A stretch of DNA of 64,000 nt, from NCBI GenBank assembly GCA_005503215.1, contig SCNS01000015.1:51495-115494 (forward strand), in the 5' to 3' direction. Below the pieces are notes generated by a model, which ran no database searches, was not told the DNA's origin, and saw only the letters and a list, made by a program, of their open reading frames with translations. The position numbers and the translations under genes are program-made. The stretch is from Sphingomonadaceae bacterium 3R27C6 (GTDB lineage: Bacteria > Pseudomonadota > Alphaproteobacteria > Sphingomonadales > Sphingomonadaceae). Positions 1 to 10,092 of the stretch are shown here, piece after piece. The number at the start of each line of letters is the position of its first letter. Position 1 is the stretch's first letter.

Positions 1-2069
1 CGAAGCCGTATCAGGTGATCTTCCACGAATTCGCCGGCGGGTCGGCGAACCCCGACGACATCGGCGGTTCGGGCGACGTCAAATATCACCTCGGCACCTC
101 GACCGACCGCGAATTCGGCGGCGCGTCGGTGCATATGTCGCTCGTTCCCAACCCGTCGCACCTCGAAGCCGCCGACCCCGTCGTGCTCGGCAAGGTGCGC
201 GCGCAGCAGGTCGTGCGCGACGACCTCACCAAGCATGAGCAGGTGCTGCCCGTGCTGATCCATGGCGACGCGGCGTTCGCGGGGCAGGGGATCGTCTGGG
301 AATGCCTCGGCTTCTCGGGCATCCGCGGCTACAACACCGGCGGCTGCATCCACTTCATCGTCAACAACCAGATCGGTTTCACGACCAGCCCGCAGTTCGC
401 GCGCTCGTCGCCCTATCCGTCGGACGTGGCGAAGGGCGTGATGGCGCCGATCCTGCACGTCAACGGCGACGATCCTGAGGCCGTGACCTTCGCGTGCAAG
501 CTCGCGATCGATTTCCGCCAGCAGTTCAAGCGCGACGTCGTGATCGACATGTGGTGCTATCGCCGCTTCGGCCATAACGAGGGCGACGAGCCGTCGTTCA
601 CGCAGCCGCTGATGTACGCCGTCATTCGTCAGCATCCGCCGGTGTCGCAGCTTTGTGCCGCGAAACTGGAGGCCGAAGGCGTGGTCGATGCGGGCTGGGC
701 CGATGCCCGGCGCGCCGAATTCGTGGCGCGGCTGGAAGAGGATTTCGAAGCGGCGAAGAGCTACAAGCCGAACAAGGCCGACTGGTTCGCGGGCCGCTGG
801 TCGGGGCTGCACGCCCCCGCCGATCCCGAAAACGCGCGCCGCAACATCGCGACGGGGGTGTCGGACAAATTGTTCGATTCGATCGGCCGGACGTTGACGA
901 CGATCCCCGCCGACGTCGAGGTCCACAAGACGCTGCGCCGCGTGATCGACGCGCGCGGCGCGATGTTCGCCGACAAGAGCGATGGCGAAGTGTTCGACTG
1001 GGCGACCGCCGAAAGCCTCGCGTTCGGCACGTTGCTCAGCGAAGGCTATCAGGTGCGCCTGTCGGGCCAGGATTCGGGTCGCGGCACGTTCAGCCAGCGT
1101 CATGCGGTCTGGATCGATCAGAAGACCGAAGCCCGATATGTCCCGCTGACCACCGTGCCGCACGGCCGGTTCGAGGTGCTCGACAGCCCGCTGTCCGAAT
1201 ATGGCGTGCTCGGCTTCGAATATGGCTATGCGATGGCCGATCCGAAGAGTCTCGTGCTCTGGGAAGCGCAGTTCGGCGATTTCGCCAACGGCGCGCAGAT
1301 CATGATCGACCAGTTCATCGCGTCGGGCGAGGCCAAGTGGCTGCGCGCCAACGGACTCGTGATGTTGCTCCCCCACGGTTACGAAGGGCAGGGGCCGGAG
1401 CATAGCTCGGCGCGTCTCGAACGCTTCCTCCAGCTGTGCGCGGGCGACAATATCCAGGTGTGCAATATTTCGACCCCGTCGAACTATTTCCACGTCCTGC
1501 GCCGCCAGATGCTGCGCCCGTTCCGCAAGCCGATGATCATCATGACGCCGAAGTCGCTGCTCCGCCACAAGCTCGCGGTGTCGCAGCGTTCGGACTTCAT
1601 CGGCGACGCGCATTTCCGCCGCCTGATGTCCGATCGCACGCCGCCCGCGGACAAGGACGTCAAGCGCGTCGTCCTCTGCTCGGGCAAGGTCGGGTACGAC
1701 CTGATGGAAGCGCGCGATGCCGCGGGCCTCACCGACACGACGGTCGTCCGCGTCGAGCAGATCTATCCCTTCCCGGGTGAACCGCTCGCCGTCCGCCTGA
1801 AGCGGATGCCGAACCTCGAAGAGGTCGTCTGGGCGCAGGAAGAGCCGCGCAACAACGGCGCCTGGTTCTTCGTCAACGAACTGATCGAAGAGGCGCTGAC
1901 CGAGGCGGGCAAGAAGGGCATGCGGCCGCGTTATGCGGGCCGCGCCGCCGCGGCGTCGCCCGCGACGGGCCTGATGAGCCGCCACCAGACTGAACAGTCG
2001 GCGCTCGTCGCCGATGCGCTCGGCCTGTCGGTTCGCGCCGAAATCCGCCGTACGAAGAATAAAGCTTAA
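1..2069 (+). CDS. sucA: 2-oxoglutarate dehydrogenase E1 component (5'-truncated by window)
   Basis: This is the thiamine-diphosphate-dependent E1 subunit of the 2-oxoglutarate dehydrogenase complex of the TCA cycle, which decarboxylates 2-oxoglutarate and passes the succinyl group to the lipoyl arm of SucB. The frame is open from base 3 and begins inside the gene (KPYQVIFHEFAGG), so roughly the first quarter is outside the window; 688 residues are visible. Seen: the GDAAFAGQG stretch, the IVNNQIGFTT segment and FGHNEGDEPSFTQP, all typical of the cofactor and active-site region, and the C-terminal transketolase-like region. The stop is followed 21 bases later by sucB, so the two are cotranscribed. 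The assignment is secure. Confidence 0.97.
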   Translation, partial: KPYQVIFHEFAGGSANPDDIGGSGDVKYHLGTSTDREFGGASVHMSLVPNPSHLEAADPVVLGKVRAQQVVRDDLTKHEQVLPVLIHGDAAFAGQGIVWECLGFSGIRGYNTGGCIHFIVNNQIGFTTSPQFARSSPYPSDVAKGVMAPILHVNGDDPEAVTFACKLAIDFRQQFKRDVVIDMWCYRRFGHNEGDEPSFTQPLMYAVIRQHPPVSQLCAAKLEAEGVVDAGWADARRAEFVARLEEDFEAAKSYKPNKADWFAGRWSGLHAPADPENARRNIATGVSDKLFDSIGRTLTTIPADVEVHKTLRRVIDARGAMFADKSDGEVFDWATAESLAFGTLLSEGYQVRLSGQDSGRGTFSQRHAVWIDQKTEARYVPLTTVPHGRFEVLDSPLSEYGVLGFEYGYAMADPKSLVLWEAQFGDFANGAQIMIDQFIASGEAKWLRANGLVMLLPHGYEGQGPEHSSARLERFLQLCAGDNIQVCNISTPSNYFHVLRRQMLRPFRKPMIIMTPKSLLRHKLAVSQRSDFIGDAHFRRLMSDRTPPADKDVKRVVLCSGKVGYDLMEARDAAGLTDTTVVRVEQIYPFPGEPLAVRLKRMPNLEEVVWAQEEPRNNGAWFFVNELIEEALTEAGKKGMRPRYAGRAAAASPATGLMSRHQTEQSALVADALGLSVRAEIRRTKNKA

Positions 2070-2090
2070 GCCCCCCAAGGAACTGCACCT

Positions 2091-3332
2091 ATGAGCACCG
2101 AAGTCAAAGTCCCCACGCTGGGCGAAAGCGTTACCGAAGCGACGATCGGCGAATGGCTGAAGAAGCCCGGCGAAGCCGTTGCGCTCGACGAGCCCATCGC
2201 GAGCCTTGAAACCGACAAGGTCGCGGTCGAAGTGCCGTCGCCCGTCGCGGGCGTGATGGGCCAGCAGCTCGCCGCGGTCGGCGACACGGTCAATGTCGGC
2301 GCGACGATCGCGACGGTCGAAGCCGGTGGTGCTGCCGCGGCCCCGGCTCCCGCCGCCGCTGCGCCGGCGCCCGCCGCCAAGGCCGAAGCCGCCGCGCCGG
2401 CACCGGCCGCAACCGCCGCCCCGGCCGGTGAAGGCGTCGATACCGTCACCACCATGTCGCCCGCGGTGCGGCGCCTCGTTCTCGAGCATGGCGTCGATCC
2501 GACGAAGATCCAGGGCAGCGGCAAGGACGGCCGTTTGACCAAGGAAGATGTACTCGCCGCCGCCAGCGCCGCGCCGGCACCCGCCCCGGCTCCGGCCGCT
2601 GCCCCCGCACCCGCCGCGAGCGGCGCGCCGGGCCGTCACGAAGAGCGCGTCAAGATGACCCGCATGCGCCAGACGATCGCCAAGCGTTTGAAGGCGGCGC
2701 AGGATACCGCGGCGATGCTGACGACGTTCAACGACGTCGACATGTCCGCGGTGATGGCGACGCGCGATAAATATCGCGAGAGCTTCGAAAAGAAGCATGG
2801 CGTGCGCCTCGGCTTCATGAGCTTCTTCACCAAGGCGGTCGCGCTCGCCGCGCATGACATTCCGGCGGTCAACGCGCGAATCGACGGCGACGAGATCGTT
2901 TATCACGACTATCTCGACGTCTCGGTTGCGGTGAGCGCGCCGAACGGCCTTGTCGTTCCCGTCGTGCGCAACGCCGACAGCCTTTCGTTCGCCGACATCG
3001 AGAAAGCGATCGCGGACCTCGGCAAGCGCGCCAAGGACGGCACGCTGACGATGGACGATATGACCGGCGGCACCTTCACCATCTCGAACGGCGGCGTGTT
3101 CGGCGGCCTGATGTCGACCCCGATCATCAACCCGCCGCAGTCGGCGGTGCTCGGCCTCCACCGCATCGAGGATCGCCCGGTCGTGCGCAACGGCGAGATC
3201 GTGATCCGCCCGATGATGTATCTCGCGATGAGCTATGACCACCGCCTGATCGACGGACGAGAGGCGGTGACCTTCCTGAAGACGATCAAGGAAGCGATCG
3301 AGGATCCGACGCGCCTGTTGATCGACCTTTGA
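2091..3332 (+). CDS. sucB: dihydrolipoyllysine succinyltransferase, E2 of 2-oxoglutarate dehydrogenase
   Basis: E2 core of the 2-oxoglutarate dehydrogenase complex; it transfers the succinyl group from lipoamide to CoA. Of 413 residues, 1-76 form a lipoyl domain with the lipoylated lysine at K43 (ETDKVAVEV). An Ala/Pro-rich linker follows, then a peripheral subunit-binding domain at about 120-155 ([14 protein letters not shown]), a second Ala/Pro linker, and the acyltransferase domain to the end with catalytic H384 and D388 in [12 protein letters not shown]. The two alanine/proline linkers are low-complexity DNA but normal for this family. It sits between sucA and lpdA in one operon, supplying all three complex subunits. 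Confidence 0.97.
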   Translation: MSTEVKVPTLGESVTEATIGEWLKKPGEAVALDEPIASLETDKVAVEVPSPVAGVMGQQLAAVGDTVNVGATIATVEAGGAAAAPAPAAAAPAPAAKAEAAAPAPAATAAPAGEGVDTVTTMSPAVRRLVLEHGVDPTKIQGSGKDGRLTKEDVLAAASAAPAPAPAPAAAPAPAASGAPGRHEERVKMTRMRQTIAKRLKAAQDTAAMLTTFNDVDMSAVMATRDKYRESFEKKHGVRLGFMSFFTKAVALAAHDIPAVNARIDGDEIVYHDYLDVSVAVSAPNGLVVPVVRNADSLSFADIEKAIADLGKRAKDGTLTMDDMTGGTFTISNGGVFGGLMSTPIINPPQSAVLGLHRIEDRPVVRNGEIVIRPMMYLAMSYDHRLIDGREAVTFLKTIKEAIEDPTRLLIDL

Positions 3333-3336
3333 TCCG

Positions 3337-3654
3337 ATGATGGCACTCCCCCTCCGCGCGATTCTGTTCTTCGCTGCCGCTGCCGCCCTGGCGGGCTGCA
3401 GCGAGGGCCAAAGCCGCATGGCGAAGGGACTCGAGGAGGGACTGAGGACCAGCTTCGTCGAGAGCTTCGGCGAATCGTGCCGCGCCACGGCCGAGGGCGG
3501 CGGCGCGGCGGCGGGTCTCGCTGCCGAGGTCTGCAAATGCGCGGCCGGCGAATTGATCAAGAAATATAGCGCATCGGAACTGATCGGCCTGTCGCCCGAA
3601 ATGGCGGCCCCGGTTATGAAGTCATGCGCTGCGAAATCCGGGCTGCCCGTTTGA
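3337..3654 (+). CDS. small predicted lipoprotein of unknown function
   Basis: A 105-residue protein whose N-terminus reads as a lipoprotein signal peptide: a hydrophobic stretch ending in the lipobox LAGC at residues 18-21, so the mature protein would be anchored by its first cysteine. The mature part is alanine- and glycine-rich with further cysteines (SCRAT, CKCAAG, SCAAK). No family is recognised. It starts 4 bases after the sucB stop and lies upstream of lpdA, so it belongs to the odh operon. A second ATG directly follows the first, so the start may be one codon later. Its link to the dehydrogenase complex is only positional. Confidence 0.75.
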   Translation: MMALPLRAILFFAAAAALAGCSEGQSRMAKGLEEGLRTSFVESFGESCRATAEGGGAAAGLAAEVCKCAAGELIKKYSASELIGLSPEMAAPVMKSCAAKSGLPV

Positions 3655-3704
3655 GCGGATTCGCTCGTTGACGGCGCCAGGCAGAAAATTGAGGTAGATT
3701 GAAC

Positions 3705-5102
<1,398 letters not shown>

Positions 5103-5126
5103 CAAAACATAATGGGGGAGAGAATT

Positions 5127-6464
5127 ATGGCGAAGCATTGGCTCTGGGCAGGGGCTTCGCTGACCCTCTCCCTCATGGCGACCAGCGCGCAGGCGGCGCC
5201 TGATCTCAACGCCGCGAACGCGCGGCTGACCGCGCTGCTCGACAAGAATTATCCGGCGCTCGACGCGCTCTACCGCGACCTCCATCAAAACCCCGAACTC
5301 GGGCTGCAGGAAGTGCGCACCGCGGGCATCCTCGCGCAGCACCTCCGCAAGGCGGGCTTCACCGTGACCGAAAAGGTCGGCGGCACCGGCGTCGTCGGCG
5401 TGCTCAAAAATGGCGAAGGGCCGACGATCCTCATCCGCGCCGACATGGACGCGCTGCCGATGGAGGAAAAGACGGGGCTCGCCTGGTCGAGCAAGGCGCG
5501 CGCGACCTATGAGGGCAAGGATGTGCCCGTCATGCACGCGTGCGGGCACGACACGCATGTCGCCTATCTGGTTGGCGTCGCGCAGGCGCTCGCCGCGATG
5601 CGCGACAGCTGGTCGGGCACCGTGGTGCTGATCGGCCAGCCCGCCGAGGAGATTTTGAAGGGCGCGAAGGCGATGCTCGACGACGGGCTGCTGACGCGTT
5701 TTCCCAAGCCCGATTATGGCTTTGCCGCGCATGTGCTGAACGGCCCGACGGGCACGGTTGCGATCAAGGCGGGCACCGCCTTCTCGGCCTCCGACAGCTA
5801 TTCGATCACCTTCCACGGCCGCGGCGGGCATGGTTCGATGCCTTCGATGGCGCTCGACCCGATCCCGATCGCGGCGCGCTTTGTTACCGACGTGCAGACG
5901 GTGATCAGCCGCGAGAAGGACCCCAATGCCTTCGGCGTGCTGACGATCGGTGCGATCAACGCGGGCAGCGCGCCCAACATCATCCCCGACAGCGCCGAGG
6001 TGAAGGTCAACATCCGCTCGCTGACCCCCGAGGTGCGCCAGCTCCTCCGCTCGGGTGCCGAGCGGTCGGCGAAGGCTGCCGCGATGATGGGCAACGCGCC
6101 CGAACCGACGATCACCTATCTCACCGGCACCGCGAGCCTCGTGAACAATGAGTCGATGGCGGCGAACGGCTTCGCGACATTGAAGCCGGTGTTCGGCGAC
6201 CGGCTGCTCTTTGCGCCGGCGAGCGCCGCGCCGGTTTCGGCGAGCGAGGATTATTCGGAGTTCGTCGATGCGGGCATCCCTTCGCTCTATTTCGCGATCG
6301 GCGGCTATGACCCCGCGGTGCTCGCCGACCTGAAGGCGAAGGGGCAGCCAGTGCCGACCAACCATTCGCCCTTTTTCGCGCCCAAGGCCGAGCCGGTGAT
6401 CCGGAACGCCGTGGCCGCGATCGTGCTGTCGGTGATCGGCGGCGTGCGCCCCGACGCGAAATAG
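5127..6464 (+). CDS. exported M20-family amidohydrolase/metallopeptidase
   Basis: A 445-residue M20/M40 zinc amidohydrolase (hippurate/IAA-amino-acid hydrolase type). Metal and catalytic motifs are visible: HACGHDTH, GQPAEE, the dimerisation-domain HGRGGHGSMP and a C-terminal NHSPFF histidine. The N-terminus (MAKHWLWAGASLTLSLM, then TSAQA) is a signal peptide, so the enzyme is periplasmic or secreted. The ATG at 5127 is chosen over 5112 because GGGGAG (5115-5120) is a well-placed ribosome binding site for it and the signal peptide then starts normally. The substrate is probably an N-acylated amino acid or peptide, but cannot be read from sequence. It may be read from the lpdA transcript. Confidence 0.88.
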   Translation: MAKHWLWAGASLTLSLMATSAQAAPDLNAANARLTALLDKNYPALDALYRDLHQNPELGLQEVRTAGILAQHLRKAGFTVTEKVGGTGVVGVLKNGEGPTILIRADMDALPMEEKTGLAWSSKARATYEGKDVPVMHACGHDTHVAYLVGVAQALAAMRDSWSGTVVLIGQPAEEILKGAKAMLDDGLLTRFPKPDYGFAAHVLNGPTGTVAIKAGTAFSASDSYSITFHGRGGHGSMPSMALDPIPIAARFVTDVQTVISREKDPNAFGVLTIGAINAGSAPNIIPDSAEVKVNIRSLTPEVRQLLRSGAERSAKAAAMMGNAPEPTITYLTGTASLVNNESMAANGFATLKPVFGDRLLFAPASAAPVSASEDYSEFVDAGIPSLYFAIGGYDPAVLADLKAKGQPVPTNHSPFFAPKAEPVIRNAVAAIVLSVIGGVRPDAK

Positions 6465-6468
6465 GGCT

Positions 6469-6930
6469 TCAACCGGCCATCATCGCCTGCCACCGGCGCT
6501 GTGCGTCGGCGCTCCACACGCCCTTGGGTGACGGGTAGAAATCCGGAAACACCTTCGCGTCGTCGGGCAGGACGACCCACGGCTGTTTGCTGCGCGTGAA
6601 GATATGGACATCGGGCGGGCATTGGTCGGGGTCGTCGAGCGTCCCGACACGAACGAAGGAGGAGCGGCGGCCCGAGTTGGGATAATGGCTCCACAGCGCG
6701 ACCCGGCAGGTCGGGCAGCGGATGATTTCCTGCCCCCGGCCGCTTTCCGACGGGGTCATTACATAATCGACTATCCCTTCGGCCTCGACGCGCTCGCTCT
6801 CGATCACAGCATTGATGACGAAGGCGCTGCCCGTCTCGCGCTGACACCAGCGGCAATGGCAGCAATGGACGATCATCGGTGCCGCGGTCAGCCGGTAACG
6901 AACCGCGCCGCACGTGCATCTGCCTTCCAT
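6469..6930 (-). CDS. GFA/CENP-V family zinc protein
   Basis: A 153-residue protein with the GFA (glutathione-dependent formaldehyde-activating enzyme-like) fold. Zinc-ligand cysteines are seen at the N-terminus (CTCG), in HCCHCRWCQ and in CPTC, in the order typical of the family. Most members have no proven reaction; S-hydroxymethylglutathione formation is established for only a few, so no enzyme activity is assigned. The start at 6930 is preceded on the minus strand by GAGAGGAGG. It is convergent with the amidohydrolase gene (4-base gap) and divergent from the TRIC channel gene. Confidence 0.85.
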   Translation of the reverse strand: MEGRCTCGAVRYRLTAAPMIVHCCHCRWCQRETGSAFVINAVIESERVEAEGIVDYVMTPSESGRGQEIIRCPTCRVALWSHYPNSGRRSSFVRVGTLDDPDQCPPDVHIFTRSKQPWVVLPDDAKVFPDFYPSPKGVWSADAQRRWQAMMAG

Positions 6931-6983
6931 CGCCGCCTCCTCTCCATTGTGCCGTATCGCGCGCGATGATAGCCCGGCGCGCG

Positions 6984-7604
6984 ATGGATACACAAACCCT
7001 CGTCCGCCTGCTCGACCTCGTCGGCATCGGCGTCTTCGCGCTGTCGGGCGCGCTCATGGCGGTGCGGCTGCGCCAGACGCTGGTGACCGCCGCCTTCTTC
7101 GCGCTGGTGACCGGCGTCGGCGGCGGCAGCGTGCGCGACCTGTTGATCGGTGCGCCGGTGTTCTGGGTGCAGGATGGCGCGATCGCCGCGGTGTGCATCG
7201 CGATCGCGATGGTCGTCTGGCTCACCCCCGAACGCTGGTGGCAAGGGCAATTGCTCGAATGGGCCGACGCCGTGGGACTCGCCGCTTATGCGGTGTTCGG
7301 CACGGCGAAGGCGCTGGCGTGGGGTGTCCCGCCGGTGCCCGCGCTGATGATGGGGGTGATCACCGGCTGCGTCGGCGGCACGATCCGCGACATCCTGGCG
7401 GGCGTGCCGTCGATCATCATGCGCCCCGAAGTCTATGTCACGGCGGCGGCACTCGCGTCGGGGCTGTTCCTGCTGCTGCAATGGCTTGGCACGGGGACGG
7501 CGGTCGCGGCAGTCGCGGGCGCGATCGCCGGCTTCATTCTGCGCGGCGCGGCGATCCGCTGGTCGCTCGCGCTGCCCGCCTATCGCGATCCCAAAGGCGG
7601 ATAG
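6984..7604 (+). CDS. TRIC (UPF0126/YadS-like) cation channel family protein
   Basis: A 206-residue inner-membrane protein of the trimeric intracellular cation channel family. It shows the internal repeat of this family: two related halves, each with a glycine-rich GGxxRD signature (TGVGGGSVRDLLIG and TGCVGGTIRDILAG). Several hydrophobic helices cover most of the length. The ATG at 6984 gives the usual family length; 6966 is an alternative start. Bacterial members form potassium-permeable trimers, so ion homeostasis is a reasonable but unproven role. The GFA-family gene is divergent, with start codons about 53 bases apart. Confidence 0.85.
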   Translation: MDTQTLVRLLDLVGIGVFALSGALMAVRLRQTLVTAAFFALVTGVGGGSVRDLLIGAPVFWVQDGAIAAVCIAIAMVVWLTPERWWQGQLLEWADAVGLAAYAVFGTAKALAWGVPPVPALMMGVITGCVGGTIRDILAGVPSIIMRPEVYVTAAALASGLFLLLQWLGTGTAVAAVAGAIAGFILRGAAIRWSLALPAYRDPKGG

Positions 7605-7655
7605 GCCAAAATCAGTTAGGCTTGCCAAATCGCGAAACTCTGTCAGTTTCGCCCT

Positions 7656-8984
7656 ATGAACAGTGATGTCAGCACCATCGCCCGCCGGGTGCGGGGCCAG
7701 GCCGACGCCTTGCCCGAGCTGTTCGGCCGTTTCGATTTCGACAAGGCGCCCGAGCGCTGGGCGCCCGAAGCCGATGCGGTGAGCGAACTCAGCCGCGTTC
7801 GCAGCATCGACCGGTCGACCTATCTGGGTGACCCCGAGCTGCTCGGCCGCATCCGCGAATATACGATGCTCGGCGACCGGACGGGCGACGCTTATGCCGC
7901 ACTGATGCCGCGCTTTGGCTTCCAGCGCACCGTCGCGATGCTCGTCGAGGCGTGCGACAAGGGGATCGACGCGGTCGACGATGCGCCGCCCGAGCTCGCG
8001 GCTCTGATCCGCGAGATGGAGCAGAAGCCCGACTGGCTCGACATGACATTGGTCGAGGAAGGCGCGGCCTATGAACGCAACTCGACCGCGAACCTCTCGC
8101 CGTTCCTGATCCGCGGCGCGTTCATCGCGACCTTCCTCAACAAATATTCGGCGCTGCCGATGGCGCTGACCGGCACGCTCGGTCAGGCGACCGCGGCGCG
8201 GCGGGTGAAGGAAACCGCGACCTTCTTCGCCACCACCGCGCTCCCCGGTGCGCTCGATCGCTTCGGGCCCGGCTTCAAGGCCGCGGCAATGGTGCGGCTG
8301 ATGCACTCGATGGTACGCGTCAACGTGCTGTCGCGGCCGGGCATGTGGGACACCGAAACCTATGGCATGCCGATCCCTCAGCTCGACCAGATGCCCGCGG
8401 GGCTGATCCCGATCTATTTCCTGTCGCAGGAAGTGCTCGCGAAAGGGCGCACGACCTTCACCCGGCTCGAACGCGGCCGCGTCGAGCTCGCGCGCTATCG
8501 CTGCTATCTGCTCGGGCTGCCCGAAGATCTGCTCGCCGACACGCCGCAGGAGATCGTCCGCATCTGGCGCACGCGCAGCGCGACCTTGCGCTATGAATAT
8601 GACGATCAGGTCTGCGGCGGGCTGCTGCGCGCGACGATGGATGCCGAGCTGTCGAAGGACAGGTCGCCGAAAGGGCTGGTGAAGCGCCGCCTCGAATATT
8701 CGGTCAGCCGTGTCTTTTTCGTGAAAGCCTTCCTCGCCGGTGACGAGGCGCGCGCGGCGCATGTCGGCGTGCCGGTGAAGCGCCGCGATCACCTGATTTA
8801 TGGCGCGACGATGCTCGGGATCGCGGGGCGCATGGCCGCCTACCGCGTCGCCTCGCGCCTGCCGGTGATTCGTCATCTTGCCGATCGCCGCCTCGTGCGG
8901 CGGATCGAGCGCCAGCTCGATGGATACGGCCGCGCCGAATTCACCTCGAACGCCGCGAATTACAAACCCGCGACGGCGGGCTGA
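7656..8984 (+). CDS. oxygenase MpaB family protein (DUF2236)
   Basis: A 442-residue protein of the MpaB/DUF2236 family, heme-type oxygenase-like proteins related to latex-clearing protein and fungal MpaB. Family-typical stretches are seen (FLNKYSALPM, MVRLMHSMVRVNVLSRPG, and YFLSQEVLAKGR), together with a basic C-terminal region. No signal peptide is apparent. The substrate cannot be inferred. The alpha/beta hydrolase gene follows 25 bases later on the same strand and is probably cotranscribed, which hints at an oxygenation-then-hydrolysis pair; that link is inference. Confidence 0.8.
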   Translation: MNSDVSTIARRVRGQADALPELFGRFDFDKAPERWAPEADAVSELSRVRSIDRSTYLGDPELLGRIREYTMLGDRTGDAYAALMPRFGFQRTVAMLVEACDKGIDAVDDAPPELAALIREMEQKPDWLDMTLVEEGAAYERNSTANLSPFLIRGAFIATFLNKYSALPMALTGTLGQATAARRVKETATFFATTALPGALDRFGPGFKAAAMVRLMHSMVRVNVLSRPGMWDTETYGMPIPQLDQMPAGLIPIYFLSQEVLAKGRTTFTRLERGRVELARYRCYLLGLPEDLLADTPQEIVRIWRTRSATLRYEYDDQVCGGLLRATMDAELSKDRSPKGLVKRRLEYSVSRVFFVKAFLAGDEARAAHVGVPVKRRDHLIYGATMLGIAGRMAAYRVASRLPVIRHLADRRLVRRIERQLDGYGRAEFTSNAANYKPATAG

Positions 8985-9009
8985 TCCGACTTCCAGCCAA
9001 GGGATTTCC

Positions 9010-9912
9010 ATGCAAACAGAGCAAGCGACCTTCAACGGCATCAGCATCACTTATGAGGACAAAGGGCCGCAGGACGCGCCGGTCATATTGCTGGTGATGG
9101 GGCTGGGCGGACAACTGACGCTGTGGCCCGACGAGTTCGTCGATGCGCTAAACGAACGCGGTTTCCGCACGATCCGCTACGACAATCGCGACGTCGGCCT
9201 TTCGACGCGCTTCGAGGCGGCGGGGGTGCCGAACGTCAAATGGATGATCGTCAAATCGGTGATCGGGCTGCCGATCCGTCCCGCTTATACGCTTGCCGAT
9301 ATGGCGGCGGACGGCATCGGGCTGCTCGACCATCTGGACATCGACCGCGCGCATGTCGTCGGCGTGTCGATGGGCGGCATGATTTCGCAGCATATCGCCG
9401 CGCGCTATCCCGATCGCGTGCTCTCATTGACCTCGGTGATGTCGACCACGGGCAACCGCCGCCTGCCGCGCGCGCAGAAAGAAGCGATGCAGGTGCTCGC
9501 GAACCGGCCGATGAGCGGGGACAAGGAGGCGCTGATCGCCTATTCGGTCAATGCTGCGCGCGTGATCGGCAGCCCCGGTTATCCGTCTGCCGAAGACCGG
9601 CTCCAACGCCGCGTCCGCGCCGATTTCGAACGCGGCTGGTATCCGCAGGGCGTCGCGCGCCAGATGGCGGCTATCGTCGCCGATGGCGACCGGCGGGAAT
9701 TGCTCAAGAATATCAAGGCGCCGACGCTCGTCATCCATGGCGAGGACGACCCGCTGGTGCCGCTCCCCGGCGGTCGCGACACCGCGGAGAATATCGCCGG
9801 CGCGCGGCTGTTGACGATCCCCGGCATGGGCCACGACCTGCCGCTGGGGCTGGTCGATACGATGGCCGATGCGATTGCCGAGCACGCAAAACAGGTCGCT
9901 GTCGCGGCATAG
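9010..9912 (+). CDS. alpha/beta-fold hydrolase
   Basis: A 300-residue alpha/beta hydrolase. The nucleophile elbow is GVSMGG (GxSxG), an acid residue lies in HGEDDPLVP near the C-terminus, and the catalytic histidine is probably the one in MGHDLP. The oxyanion region MGLGGQLTLW follows the first strand. No signal peptide is seen, so it is likely cytosolic. The ATG at 9010 follows AAGGGA; an upstream in-frame start at 8878 would overlap the MpaB gene and lacks similarity to the family. It probably forms a two-gene operon with the MpaB-like gene. Substrate unknown. Confidence 0.88.
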   Translation: MQTEQATFNGISITYEDKGPQDAPVILLVMGLGGQLTLWPDEFVDALNERGFRTIRYDNRDVGLSTRFEAAGVPNVKWMIVKSVIGLPIRPAYTLADMAADGIGLLDHLDIDRAHVVGVSMGGMISQHIAARYPDRVLSLTSVMSTTGNRRLPRAQKEAMQVLANRPMSGDKEALIAYSVNAARVIGSPGYPSAEDRLQRRVRADFERGWYPQGVARQMAAIVADGDRRELLKNIKAPTLVIHGEDDPLVPLPGGRDTAENIAGARLLTIPGMGHDLPLGLVDTMADAIAEHAKQVAVAA

Positions 9913-9913
9913 T

Positions 9914-10091
9914 TCCCCCTCCCGCTTGCGGGAGGGGTCGGGGGTGGGCAGCAGCCTTGCAGTTGCCCACCCCGCTGCGACTAGCGAGCCAAGCTCGCAA
10001 GTCTCGCTACCCAGTGCCGGGTGAACAGTCCCCCGGACTGTTCAGGCCATGCCGAGGGCATGGCCGACCCGACACTCGCAAGCGGGAGGGG
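9914..10091. repeat. dispersed intergenic repeat, long copy with branched insert
   Basis: Fills the gap between two convergent genes. Its ends are inverted copies of CCCTCCCGCTTGCGGGAGGG-like sequence, itself palindromic. The part 9914-10010 matches, in reverse orientation, the repeat at 23519-23637. Positions 10013-10076 are extra: an outer stem (AGTGCCGGGT with ACCCGACACT) encloses two perfect adjacent hairpins, GAACAGTCC/GGACTGTTC and GGCCATGCC/GGCATGGCC. The element could fold into a three-way junction. Function unknown; it could serve as a transcription end for both flanking genes. Confidence 0.85.
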
Positions 10092-10092
10092 A

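Noticed and set aside
2325..2640. Tandem-like repeats in sucB
   Set aside because: They encode the Ala/Pro linkers normal for dihydrolipoyl acyltransferases and are not a CRISPR or mobile repeat.
6888..9050. Long open frame antisense to TRIC, MpaB-like and hydrolase genes
   Set aside because: Low-complexity Arg/Glu/His composition, no domain, and it covers three well-supported genes on the other strand.
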